A stretch of 44,903 nucleotides of DNA from assembly GCF_000308655.1 (NCBI RefSeq), contig NZ_BAGC01000049.1:1-44903 (forward strand). The letters are read 5' to 3'. The notes below the pieces were generated by a model. That model did no database searches and had not been told where the DNA came from. It worked only from the letters and a program-made list of their open reading frames with translations. Numbering within the stretch: position 1 is the stretch's first letter; each line of letters starts with the position of its first letter. Positions 8,110 through 14,842 of this stretch are shown piece after piece. Origin of the DNA: Nocardia niigatensis NBRC 100131 (GTDB lineage Bacteria; Actinomycetota; Actinomycetes; Mycobacteriales; Mycobacteriaceae). Made by a program: the position numbers and the translations under genes.

Positions 8110-9294
8110 TCACGCCACCTCGACCAGGTCCGGGTAGTCCTTCAGATCGATGTCGTTCTTGGCGTTCTCGGCGTACCTCACCATCAGCTTGAAGGCGCGG
8201 GAGCGGATGAACCTGTTGCGCAGCCGGATTCCGCGCGCGGTCCGCGGGGCGAGGAACCGTCCCGGGCTGGACGCGTCGGCCTTGCGGATGTGGCGCTTCA
8301 TGATCTCCTCGTAGCGGGCGAACGCGATCGTGTGATCGCCACCGGCCGCGGCCAATTCGCCGGCCAGCACGTAGGCGCCGACGATGGCCAGCCCGGTGCC
8401 GAAACCGTTGAGGGTGTGGCCGTAGGCGGAATCGCCGACGAGGGCGACCCGGCCGCGTACGAAGTTCCTCATCGAAACCTTTGCGATGGCATCCAGATAG
8501 AACCCGTCCAGCGACGGCAGTTCGGCGAGCATGCGCGGTACCTCCCATCCCATTCCGGCGAAGGTCTCGGCCACGATGCGGCGTTGCTGATCGAAGTCGT
8601 CGCGCGAGTATTCGAGTTCCGGCGCGGCGAACATGTACAGCTGCGCCGCCTTGCTGCCGCCCGACATGGCCAGCCGCCCGGGGGTGTTGCAGCCCAGTGA
8701 TCGCGACCGCGGCCGGTCGCCCTCCGGCATGTCCTGCCAGATGGATGCGCCCGCGATGGCGTAGTAGTACCCGTCGTGGGTCACGAAGTTCTTTTCCGGC
8801 CCGAAGGCGAGCGTGCGCACCCGTGAGTGGATGCCGTCGCAGCCGAGGACCAGGTCGAAGACGCGCTCGGGCGCGTGCTCGAATTCGACGTGCACCCCGT
8901 CGGCGGTCTCGCGCAGCACGGTGACCGTGTCGCCGAACAGATATTCGCACTGGCCGGCCGTCCGGCTGCAGAGGATCTCGGCCAGATCCCCGCGCAGGAT
9001 CTCGATGTCGCCGCCGAGGAATTCGCCGGCGATGACGGCCTGTTCCGTGCCGTTCTCGTCGACCATCACCCAGTCGGTCTTGCCAGTCTGGCGACGCTTG
9101 ATGTCGTCGAGCACGCCCATCCGCTCGAGCACGGTCATGTGGGTTTCGCCGGTGAAGTCGATGGCCTGGCCGCCGCTGCGCAGTGCGGGCGACTTCTCGA
9201 CGACGCTCACCCGGAAGCCGTAGTGGTGCAGCCAGTAGGCGAGGGCGGGACCGGCGACGCCGGATCCGGAGATGAGGACGGTGGTGGCGCGCAT
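8110..9294 (-). CDS. FAD-dependent aromatic monooxygenase (TetX/PHBH type)
   Basis: 394 aa, flavoprotein hydroxylase family. The N-terminal Rossmann motif is SGSGVAGPALAYWL (about 9-22) followed by the acidic VVEK. The DG motif is DLVLGCDGIHSRVR. The GD motif that contacts FAD ribityl is VALVGDSAYGHTLNGFGTGLAI. The substrate cannot be read; relatives hydroxylate phenols, antibiotics or polyketides with NAD(P)H and O2. Start ATG at 9294 has AAGGAG nine bases upstream. It is divergent from a TetR gene with a shared operator, a layout typical of a substrate-induced detoxification enzyme. A paralogue lies at 36126-37358. Confidence 0.88.
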   Translation of the reverse strand: MRATTVLISGSGVAGPALAYWLHHYGFRVSVVEKSPALRSGGQAIDFTGETHMTVLERMGVLDDIKRRQTGKTDWVMVDENGTEQAVIAGEFLGGDIEILRGDLAEILCSRTAGQCEYLFGDTVTVLRETADGVHVEFEHAPERVFDLVLGCDGIHSRVRTLAFGPEKNFVTHDGYYYAIAGASIWQDMPEGDRPRSRSLGCNTPGRLAMSGGSKAAQLYMFAAPELEYSRDDFDQQRRIVAETFAGMGWEVPRMLAELPSLDGFYLDAIAKVSMRNFVRGRVALVGDSAYGHTLNGFGTGLAIVGAYVLAGELAAAGGDHTIAFARYEEIMKRHIRKADASSPGRFLAPRTARGIRLRNRFIRSRAFKLMVRYAENAKNDIDLKDYPDLVEVA

Positions 9295-9312
9295 GGCGGT
9301 AACTCCTTCGAT

Positions 9313-9365
9313 AACTGCGTCTATTGGACGCTATTTATATTCAAAAGCGTATGATGGACGCAGTT
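9313..9365. promoter_or_regulatory. Double TetR-type operator in the monooxygenase/TetR gap
   Basis: Two 15-bp palindromes with identical architecture: GCGTC-TATTG-GACGC at 9317-9331 and GCGTA-TGATG-GACGC at 9347-9361. Their centres are 30 bp apart, about three helical turns. The pair is also nested in a longer inverted repeat, AACTGCGTC at 9313 facing GACGCAGTT at 9357-9365. The AT-rich stretch between them probably carries both divergent promoters. The likely ligand-responsive repressor is the adjacent TetR protein. Confidence 0.7.
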
Positions 9366-9400
9366 TTACGTCAAGCCCGCAACCCGGAAGGATGGCGACC

Positions 9401-10129
9401 ATGCCGGCACCGACCACCCTCGACCTGCTCTGGGGCTCCCCCGATCGCCCGCGGCGCGGACCCAAACCGTCCCTCACGCTGGAGCGCATCGTCGGCGAGG
9501 CCATCGACCTCGCCGACAGCGAAGGGCTGGCGAACCTGTCCATGGCGCGGCTGGCCGAACGCCTCGGCTGCGCGAAGATGGCGCTCTACCGCTACATCCC
9601 CGGCAAGACCGAGCTCATCGCGCTCATGCTGGACACCGCACTCGGCGTGCCGCCGGAGAACACCACCGCCCCAATCGATTCCGATCCGGAACGGTGGCGC
9701 GCCTACCTGCGCTCGTGGACCGAGACCTTCTTCACCCGTGTCGTGGCGCACCCCTGGGGGAACGAAGCGGCCACCGGGATCCGGCCCATGGGCCCCAACG
9801 AAATGGCCTGGCTCGACGCGGCCGTCGGAGCGCTGGACGGCACCGGCCTGACCGCCGCGGAGTGTTTCGACACCGTCGTGCTCCTGCTCGGCCATGCCCG
9901 TGGCATCGCCCAGCAGACGGCCGCGGCGGGCGAGGACCTCGAGGGCGAACTGGCCCGCGAGCTCGGCACCGTGCTCGCGGCGCAGGCACAGCGCTTTCCA
10001 CACGCCGTCGCGGCCTTCGCCGAGACCATGTCGGGCAGCGCGGCCGAGACCGGCCGCGACAACGCCTTGACCTTCGGCATCGACCGCATCCTGGACGGCC
10101 TCGGCGCGCTCATCGCGACACGCCGGTGA
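9401..10129 (+). CDS. TetR/AcrR-family transcriptional regulator
   Basis: 242 aa. The N-terminal DNA-binding domain includes RGPKPSLTLERIVGEAIDLA and the helix-turn-helix LSMARLAERLGCAKMALYRY (about 47-66). The C-terminal ligand-binding and dimerisation part resembles the TetR_C class seen in tetracycline-type repressors. I chose ATG 9401 because GGAAGG lies nine bases upstream; ATG 9392 is too close to it. It is divergent from the FAD monooxygenase and very likely represses both genes through the palindromes at 9313-9365, releasing them when the monooxygenase substrate binds. Confidence 0.9.
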   Translation: MPAPTTLDLLWGSPDRPRRGPKPSLTLERIVGEAIDLADSEGLANLSMARLAERLGCAKMALYRYIPGKTELIALMLDTALGVPPENTTAPIDSDPERWRAYLRSWTETFFTRVVAHPWGNEAATGIRPMGPNEMAWLDAAVGALDGTGLTAAECFDTVVLLLGHARGIAQQTAAAGEDLEGELARELGTVLAAQAQRFPHAVAAFAETMSGSAAETGRDNALTFGIDRILDGLGALIATRR

Positions 10130-10203
10130 TCGTCTGATCTCGACGCGATGATCGTTGCCGCGAATATCTGTGCCGCCGCCCGGATTCGGCCTACGCTCGG
10201 CTC

Positions 10204-10626
10204 ATGTCCGAGCTACCCGAGCTGAAGCAGGATCCGGTCACCACGGTGCGCGAGTTCTTCGCCGCGCTGGAAATGAAGATCGTGGGCGAGGCCCTCGAAC
10301 TGGCCGATCCGGGCATCGTCTGGAAGAACACCTCACTGCCCGATGTGCGCGGCCTCGATCGTGTGCGCTGGGTCCTGGGTCTGTTCAACAACCCGCGCTT
10401 CGGTTTCCGCGCCGAAATGCACCACATCGCGGCCACCGAGGACGGCACCGTGCTCACCGAGCGCACCGACTACCTGCGCGCGGGCCCGATCGAGATCGCC
10501 TTCTGGGTCTGCGGCACCTTCGAGTTCCGTGACGGCCGCATCACCGTCTGGCACGACCACTTCAGCTGGGAGAACTTCCTGCGCGGCACGATCACCGGTG
10601 TCGTGCGCTCCGTGCTCCCCCGCTGA
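10204..10626 (+). CDS. Limonene-1,2-epoxide hydrolase-like protein
   Basis: 140 aa, NTF2-like fold. The catalytic Asp-Arg-Asp triad of the limonene epoxide hydrolase family can be placed: R87 and D89 in TERTDYL, and D118 in WHDHF. The upstream N of the water-positioning pair is present (N42 in VWKNTS), but the usual Tyr two residues before it is Trp here. EphG (Rv2740) is the mycobacterial relative, acting on bulky lipophilic epoxides. The gene is downstream of and co-directional with the TetR gene, 74 bp away, so it might belong to the same detoxification unit, which is inference. Confidence 0.75.
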   Translation: MSELPELKQDPVTTVREFFAALEMKIVGEALELADPGIVWKNTSLPDVRGLDRVRWVLGLFNNPRFGFRAEMHHIAATEDGTVLTERTDYLRAGPIEIAFWVCGTFEFRDGRITVWHDHFSWENFLRGTITGVVRSVLPR

Positions 10627-10664
10627 GGCGGGGAGAAACACTCTCCGAGGCCGCGGGAAAAGCG

Positions 10665-10696
10665 CGACGCCCGCCACGTGTGCGCGGCGGGCGTCG
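10665..10696 (-). terminator. Terminator between epoxide-hydrolase-like and desaturase-like genes
   Basis: Perfect 11-bp stem CGACGCCCGCC / GGCGGGCGTCG with a 10-nt loop. On the minus strand it is followed by GCGCTTTT, so it serves the desaturase-like gene ending at 10741 and probably also the converging plus-strand gene. Confidence 0.7.
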
Positions 10697-10740
10697 GCAT
10701 CGAACCGCGCACAGGTGCACGGGTCAGGTCGTGGTGCGGA

Positions 10741-11604
10741 TCAGGCCTCGGGGCGCAGGTGGGCCAGTTCGGCGCGCGCCTGCTCGCCTTCCGCGCCGAA
10801 GTCGGTGCGGGTGAAGATCTTCCACTGCTCGAGCAGCGGCGCGAAGACCAGTTCGGGTTGGCGCGCGGGGTCGTAGATGCCGGCCTCGGCGAGGACCTCG
10901 TCGCTGGAACGGCCGTCGGCGAGTTGCACCACCGGGACGTGGAAGTCGGCGATGCGGTCGGCGATGGCGCGCACGGTCTGGTCGGGAGCCACGTCGAGGG
11001 CCGCGCCGACCAGGTTGGCGAAGAAGATGGCCTGCAGTTCGTCGTCGGCGGCGAGCCGGTCGGCGATGGTCGCGACCATGACATTGTCGGCCAGGCGGGC
11101 GGTGTTGCGGTGCCGGACGGCGGCCGCGGTCTCCTCCAGGGCCCAGACGGCGAGCACGTCGGGGAGGTGCATGGGGGCGCGGCGGAAGCCGGTGGTCATG
11201 TGCGCCATGCGCATCCGCTCCAGCGCGACGGGGTCGACGGCGCGGGTGACCATGAGGTAGTTGCGGATGAGGATCTCGTGCCGGTTCTCTTCGGCGGTCC
11301 AGCGGCCGACCCAGCGCCACCACGGTCCGCTGCGCAGGTACTTGCCGACCTCGCGGTGGTAGGCGGGCAGGTTGTCGGCGATCAGCACGCCGACGGTGAG
11401 CGCGGTCTTGGCGACCTCGCTGAGCTCTGATTGCGCCGCCTCCCAATCGGTTCCGCCGAGGAAGGCGAAGTTGCGGCCGGCGTCCCACGGCACGTAGTCG
11501 TGGGGCTGCCACTCCGGGGCGACGGCGATATGCCGCTCGAGGTTGGTCTCCACCTCCGCCGCGAGTGATTCCAGCAGGTCCCGATCGGCCAAAACGTTCT
11601 GCAC
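10741..11604 (-). CDS. DesA2-like acyl-ACP desaturase homologue with incomplete diiron site
   Basis: 287 aa, ferritin-like fold, homologous along its length to Rv1094 (DesA2): NFAFLGGTDW, GRWTAEENRH, FFANLV. The first EXXH motif is present (E106, H109), as is the helix-4 glutamate (LEET, about 158). The second EXXH is not: the family word DEVRHEEFF reads DDELQAIFF (187-195), so Glu is Asp and His is Gln. The first-helix Glu position reads ADN (76-78). A normal diiron centre therefore looks unlikely. It may be a non-catalytic carrier-protein partner, or use another metal arrangement. It sits where desA2 sits beside phoH2 in mycobacteria. Repeat R2 lies 86 bp upstream. Confidence 0.82.
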   Translation of the reverse strand: MQNVLADRDLLESLAAEVETNLERHIAVAPEWQPHDYVPWDAGRNFAFLGGTDWEAAQSELSEVAKTALTVGVLIADNLPAYHREVGKYLRSGPWWRWVGRWTAEENRHEILIRNYLMVTRAVDPVALERMRMAHMTTGFRRAPMHLPDVLAVWALEETAAAVRHRNTARLADNVMVATIADRLAADDELQAIFFANLVGAALDVAPDQTVRAIADRIADFHVPVVQLADGRSSDEVLAEAGIYDPARQPELVFAPLLEQWKIFTRTDFGAEGEQARAELAHLRPEA

Positions 11605-11964
11605 GCGAACAACCTAGCGGCATCGGGGCAAACATGGGGACCTTCGCCAGGTATTCGAATCGGCTATGTCCGGACCGGAACCGGGAGGCTGTCGCAACCG
11701 CTGATTTCGTGAGATGCGGGTAACTTCCCCGGGCACGCCCGCAATAGTTTCGGCACCCGGCCGCCCGCACGCATACGCGATACCGACGGCTCTCAGCTGG
11801 GCGCTGAAGTCCCGGTGAGGCGGTACTGCTACTTCTCGGTGACCGTGGTCCTGTTGTCCACCCAGGTGAGCAATTCGGCGAATCGGACAGCGCTCGCAGA
11901 ATAGGCGGCCGAGCTGGAATTACGCCGAAAAGTACCCTCGCACATCCGGGTCGAAACACTTGCC
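11605..11964. other. 360-bp gene-free stretch upstream of the desaturase homologue
   Basis: Contains repeat R2 copy 4 (11691-11756) and leads into the phoH2 terminator. A 65-codon open frame at 11829-12026 on the minus strand has no ribosome-binding site, runs through the terminator hairpin and is not considered coding. Nothing else recognisable. Confidence 0.5.
11691..11756 (-). repeat. Dispersed repeat R2, copy 4
   Basis: Minus-strand copy with the R2 core GTTACCCGCATCTCACGAAATCAG followed by CGGTTGCGAC. It shares the longer framework (GTGCCGAAAC..ATT..GGCGTGCCCGG) with the copy at 41381. It points toward the desaturase homologue, 86 bp from its start codon. Confidence 0.65.
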
Positions 11965-12007
11965 AAAAAATTGCCCGGCCGGAGGGCGCGTCGCTCTCCG
12001 ACCGGGC
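11965..12007 (-). terminator. Rho-independent terminator of phoH2
   Basis: Stem GCCCGGTCGGAG / CTCCGGCCGGGC with one G-T pair, about 40 nt beyond the phoH2 stop, followed on the minus strand by AATTTTTT. Classic form. Confidence 0.85.
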
Positions 12008-12046
12008 AGATCCCTTCTAGCGGCACTCAGAAACCGCTACCGGGCG

Positions 12047-13447
12047 TCAGGAATTGGGCCCGAACTCCTCCAGCATCTCGGTGACCAGTGCCGCGATCGG
12101 AGACCGCTCACTGCGGGTCAGAGTGACGTGCGCGAACAACGGGTGCCCCTTGAGCTTTTCGATCACGGCGGCCACGCCGTCGTGCCGGCCCACGCGCAGG
12201 TTGTCGCGCTGCGCGACATCGTGGGTGAGCACCACCCGCGACCCGCTGCCCAACCGGCTCAGCACCGTGAGCAGCACATTGCGTTCCAGGGACTGCGCCT
12301 CGTCCACGATCACGAAGGAGTCGTGCAGCGAGCGCCCGCGAATGTGGGTGAGCGGCAGCACTTCCAACATGCCGCGCGCCTGCACCTCCTCCATCACCTC
12401 AGGGCTGGCCAGCCCGTCGAGGGTGTCGAAGACGGCCTGCGCCCACGGCCCCATCTTCTCGCTCTCGGAGCCCGGCAGATAGCCGAGCTCCTGTCCGCCC
12501 ACCGCGTAGAGCGGCCGGAACACCACCACCTTCCGATGCGAGCGGCGCTCGAGCACCGCCTCGAGTCCCGCGGTGAGCGCCAGCGCGGATTTGCCGGTGC
12601 CGGCCCGCCCGCCGAGCGAGATGATGCCGACGCTCTCGTCGAGCAGCAGATCCAGCGCGATGCGCTGTTCGGCCGAGCGCCCGTGCAGCCCGAAGGCCTC
12701 GCGATCGCCGCGCACCAGTTGCACCCGCTTGTCCGGCGTCACTCGCGCCAGCGCGCTGCCGCGCGGGCTGAGCATCCGAATTCCGGTGTGGCAGGGCATG
12801 TCCCGCGCCTCGTCGAGATCGATGACGCTGTCGGAGTAGAGCTTGTCGACGGTGCCGGTGGCGACCTCCAATTCCACCATGCCGGTCCAGCCGGAGGTGA
12901 CGACGTCCTGCGCGTGGTACTCGTCGGCCCGCAGGCCGACCGCGCCGGCCTTGACGCGCAGCGGAATGTCCTTGGACACCAGCACGACTCGCTGCCCCTC
13001 GGCCGCCAGGTTGAGCGCGCAGGCCAGGATGCGGGAATCGTTGGTGTCGGTACGGAATCCGACGGGCAATACGGTTGGGTCGGTGTGGTTCAACTCCACC
13101 TGGAGTGTCCCGCCCTGGGTGCCGACCGACACCCGCTGATCGAGCCGACCGTGTGCCAGACGCATGTCGTCCAGCATGCGCAGTGCCTCGCGAGCGAACC
13201 AGCCGAGTTCGTGGTGATGGCGTTTCGCCTCGAGTTCACTGATCACCACCAGCGGCAGCACCACATGGTGCTCGCCGAAGCGGGTCAGTGCCCAGGGGTC
13301 GGACAGCAACACCGACGTGTCGACTACGAATGTTTTCGGTCCGGAATCGGACGACTGCGAGGCGCGAACTCCCCGTGTCGTGGTCCGCGGGCCCTGGTCA
13401 GAGCCGGCGTCCCTGCTGGGAGCGTTGACGGAGCGTGCATCAGTCAC
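12047..13447 (-). CDS. phoH2: PhoH2-type PIN-domain ribonuclease/RNA helicase fusion
   Basis: 466 aa. The N-terminal PIN nuclease (about 40-180) shows the acidic residues in VVDTSVLL (D43), ISELEAKR (E71, E73) and NDSRIL (D137). The C-terminal PhoH P-loop ATPase has Walker A GRAGTGKS (280-287) and Walker B SFVIVDEAQ. In mycobacteria PhoH2 (Rv1095) is a sequence-specific RNA unwinding and cleaving enzyme. The start GTG at 13447 is chosen because AAAGGAG lies six bases upstream; the longer frame to 13465 has none. The leader is unusual (see 13465-13567). I found no PhoAT-like antitoxin frame overlapping the start. Confidence 0.93.
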   Translation of the reverse strand: MTDARSVNAPSRDAGSDQGPRTTTRGVRASQSSDSGPKTFVVDTSVLLSDPWALTRFGEHHVVLPLVVISELEAKRHHHELGWFAREALRMLDDMRLAHGRLDQRVSVGTQGGTLQVELNHTDPTVLPVGFRTDTNDSRILACALNLAAEGQRVVLVSKDIPLRVKAGAVGLRADEYHAQDVVTSGWTGMVELEVATGTVDKLYSDSVIDLDEARDMPCHTGIRMLSPRGSALARVTPDKRVQLVRGDREAFGLHGRSAEQRIALDLLLDESVGIISLGGRAGTGKSALALTAGLEAVLERRSHRKVVVFRPLYAVGGQELGYLPGSESEKMGPWAQAVFDTLDGLASPEVMEEVQARGMLEVLPLTHIRGRSLHDSFVIVDEAQSLERNVLLTVLSRLGSGSRVVLTHDVAQRDNLRVGRHDGVAAVIEKLKGHPLFAHVTLTRSERSPIAALVTEMLEEFGPNS

Positions 13448-13464
13448 GGTGGGCTCCTTTGCCA

Positions 13465-13567
13465 CTCGCGCGACACCGCGCGAGCGTTCTCGCTGGGCCG
13501 GTCAGCCTTGGGGTCGTACGACCCGAGGGCCGGGTGCCGGCCCCCTCGCACTGAGTTGCTCAGTCAC
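13465..13567 (-). promoter_or_regulatory. Hairpin-rich phoH2 leader with a 21-codon upstream frame
   Basis: Directly upstream of the phoH2 ribosome-binding site lie four perfect inverted repeats in 100 nt: CTCGCGCG-ACAC-CGCGCGAG (13465-13484), the 14-bp palindrome GGGTCGTACGACCC (13511-13524), GGGCCGG-GTG-CCGGCCC (13527-13543) and ACTGAG-TTG-CTCAGT (13550-13564). A short minus-strand frame (13567-13502), GTG start, 21 codons, is preceded by GGGAGG eight bases upstream and spans three of them. This layout suggests a translated, folding leader, which is inference. Confidence 0.5.
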
Positions 13568-13690
13568 GATCAGGACCTCCCGTACGAGCCACACCTACGC
13601 AGCCCGCACCCCCGACGCTACCGCCGAAATCGCGATCCGGCTTCCGGACTGTTGGGCGCATTCATGAAGATCGCGTAAACGGCAGTCCAC

Positions 13691-14062
13691 TTAGCGTGTT
13701 TCGCCCAATTCATCGAGAAGTATCGGGACCTGGCTGCGCTCCGGCTCTTTCGTGGCCGTGACCAGCGTCAACGAGCCGGATGCGGCCTCTTCCCGCACCC
13801 GCGCGAGCCCCTCCCGCGCCACGTCCGCGCCGAGCTCGATTCGATACTTCCGCTCGAACTCGGAACGGCGTGTCTCCGGCGCGGCGTGATACCACTTCCG
13901 CGGCTCGTTCGACAGCGTCACGTCCTTGGCCCATTCGTCCATGGCCGCTTGCTGTTTGCTGATCCCGCGCGGCCACAGCCGGTCCACCAGCACCCGGCGG
14001 CCGTCGGCCGCATCGGGGTCGTCGTAGACGCGCTTGACCCGGTACCTCGGTTGCTGTGTCAT
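13691..14062 (-). CDS. DUF488 family protein
   Basis: 123 aa. DUF488 signature words are KRVYDDPDAADGRRVLVDRLWPRGISKQQAAMDEWAKDVTLSNEPRKWY and the C-terminal GSLTLVTATKE. The family is a small alpha/beta fold of unknown biochemical role, widespread and often near redox or stress genes. The start is uncertain: the ATG at 14062 gives the family-like MTQQPRYRVKRVYD, while an in-frame ATG at 14071 would add three residues. GGAGG sits too close to the first and too far inside the second. The start region overlaps that of the divergent 90-aa gene. It lies upstream of phoH2 on the same strand. Confidence 0.85.
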   Translation of the reverse strand: MTQQPRYRVKRVYDDPDAADGRRVLVDRLWPRGISKQQAAMDEWAKDVTLSNEPRKWYHAAPETRRSEFERKYRIELGADVAREGLARVREEAASGSLTLVTATKEPERSQVPILLDELGETR

Positions 14063-14084
14063 GGCCTCCATTACAGTCGAAGTC

Positions 14085-14357
14085 ATGGCCGAAACTGCGG
14101 ATCTGGCAACGCTGCCCACCAAGGAATTGCACGACCGTGCCGTGAAGCTGGCAGCCCGGCGCGGCGACATCAAGTTCCTGTGGGAACTGCTGAAGGCGAT
14201 TCCGGGCGCCGAGGTCGCGGCGGGTAATCAGGGCGAGGGCGAGGTCGACATCTGGAACACCGCCGCCCTGCTCGACGACTACTTCCACGCCGGCGAGGGC
14301 AAGGTCGGCGAGGCGCTGCGCCCCATGTACCTGGACTACCTGAAAAAGCACGCCTGA
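14085..14357 (+). CDS. Conserved hypothetical protein, 90 aa
   Basis: Small, soluble, mostly helical and acidic protein: LPTKELHDRAVKLAARRGDIKFLWELLKAIP, a Gly-rich break (NQGEGEVD), then helices ending LRPMYLDYLKKHA. Codon use is normal for this chromosome and the C-terminus is well formed, so I regard it as real. No known domain is recognised. An in-frame ATG at 14061 would give eight more residues and overlap the divergent DUF488 start. The 90-aa start at 14085 has a modest GAAG just upstream. Confidence 0.7.
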   Translation: MAETADLATLPTKELHDRAVKLAARRGDIKFLWELLKAIPGAEVAAGNQGEGEVDIWNTAALLDDYFHAGEGKVGEALRPMYLDYLKKHA

Positions 14358-14448
14358 CCCGGACACGGACGGGCGGCGCGATCGCCGCCGCCCGTCCGAT
14401 CCCCTTGGGGCATAGCCGGGTTCGCTGCCTCGGCCCTACACTCCGGTC

Positions 14449-14808
14449 ATGACCGCTGCTGCCGCACCGGAACTGGTCGTGTATCGCCGCCCCGGTTGCC
14501 CGTACTGCTCCCGCATGCGCCGCGTGCTCAATCGCCACGGCATCATCCACCGCGAGATCGACATCTGGCAGGACCCGGAGGCAGCGGCCTTCGTGCGCTC
14601 GGTGGCGGGCGGCAACGAGACCGTTCCGACGGTGGTCCTCCGCGACGGCTCCTCCGAGCGCAACTGGGTCAACCCCGATCCCAAGCAACTGATCGGCATC
14701 GTCTCCGCAGACGCACCCCAGCTCACCGGCGGCCCACGCCGCTTCTGGCCCTTCCAGTCCGTCGCAGTGCCGCCGAAGGCGGCACGACAGAGCCCGCCGC
14801 GATCGTGA
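14449..14808 (+). CDS. Glutaredoxin/mycoredoxin-like protein
   Basis: 119 aa thioredoxin-fold protein. The active site CPYC is at 17-20 (RRPGCPYCSRMRRVL) and the cis-proline segment is ETVPTVV (about 62-68), as in mycoredoxin 1 and glutaredoxins. In mycothiol-producing actinobacteria such proteins reduce mycothiol-protein mixed disulfides. An extra basic/proline tail of about 30 residues (GGPRRFWPFQSVAVPPKAARQ) follows the fold. The tail contains an aromatic patch and could be a partner-binding or membrane-surface segment. Its stop codon lies inside the loop of the terminator hairpin. Confidence 0.82.
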   Translation: MTAAAAPELVVYRRPGCPYCSRMRRVLNRHGIIHREIDIWQDPEAAAFVRSVAGGNETVPTVVLRDGSSERNWVNPDPKQLIGIVSADAPQLTGGPRRFWPFQSVAVPPKAARQSPPRS

Positions 14809-14824
14809 GATCGCGACGGGCTCT
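14789..14824. terminator. Bidirectional terminator between mycoredoxin-like gene and glyA
   Basis: 16-bp stem AGAGCCCGCCGCGATC / GATCGCGACGGGCTCT (one mismatch) with a GTGA loop. The loop contains the stop codon of the left gene. It lies 18 nt from the glyA stop. Confidence 0.75.
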
Positions 14825-14842
14825 TGGTCTTTCGGCCGGGTG

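Noticed and set aside
6575..8950. Very long minus-strand open frame opposite fumC
   Set aside because: Typical high-GC shadow frame; its translation is Arg/Gly/His/Asp-rich and the opposite strand carries fumC with all motifs.
11829..12026. 65-codon minus-strand ORF
   Set aside because: No ribosome-binding site, runs through the phoH2 terminator stem, no family resemblance.
13502..13567. PhoAT-like antitoxin upstream of phoH2
   Set aside because: The only short frame with a ribosome-binding site has 21 codons and neither overlaps phoH2 nor resembles an antitoxin; described instead as a leader frame.
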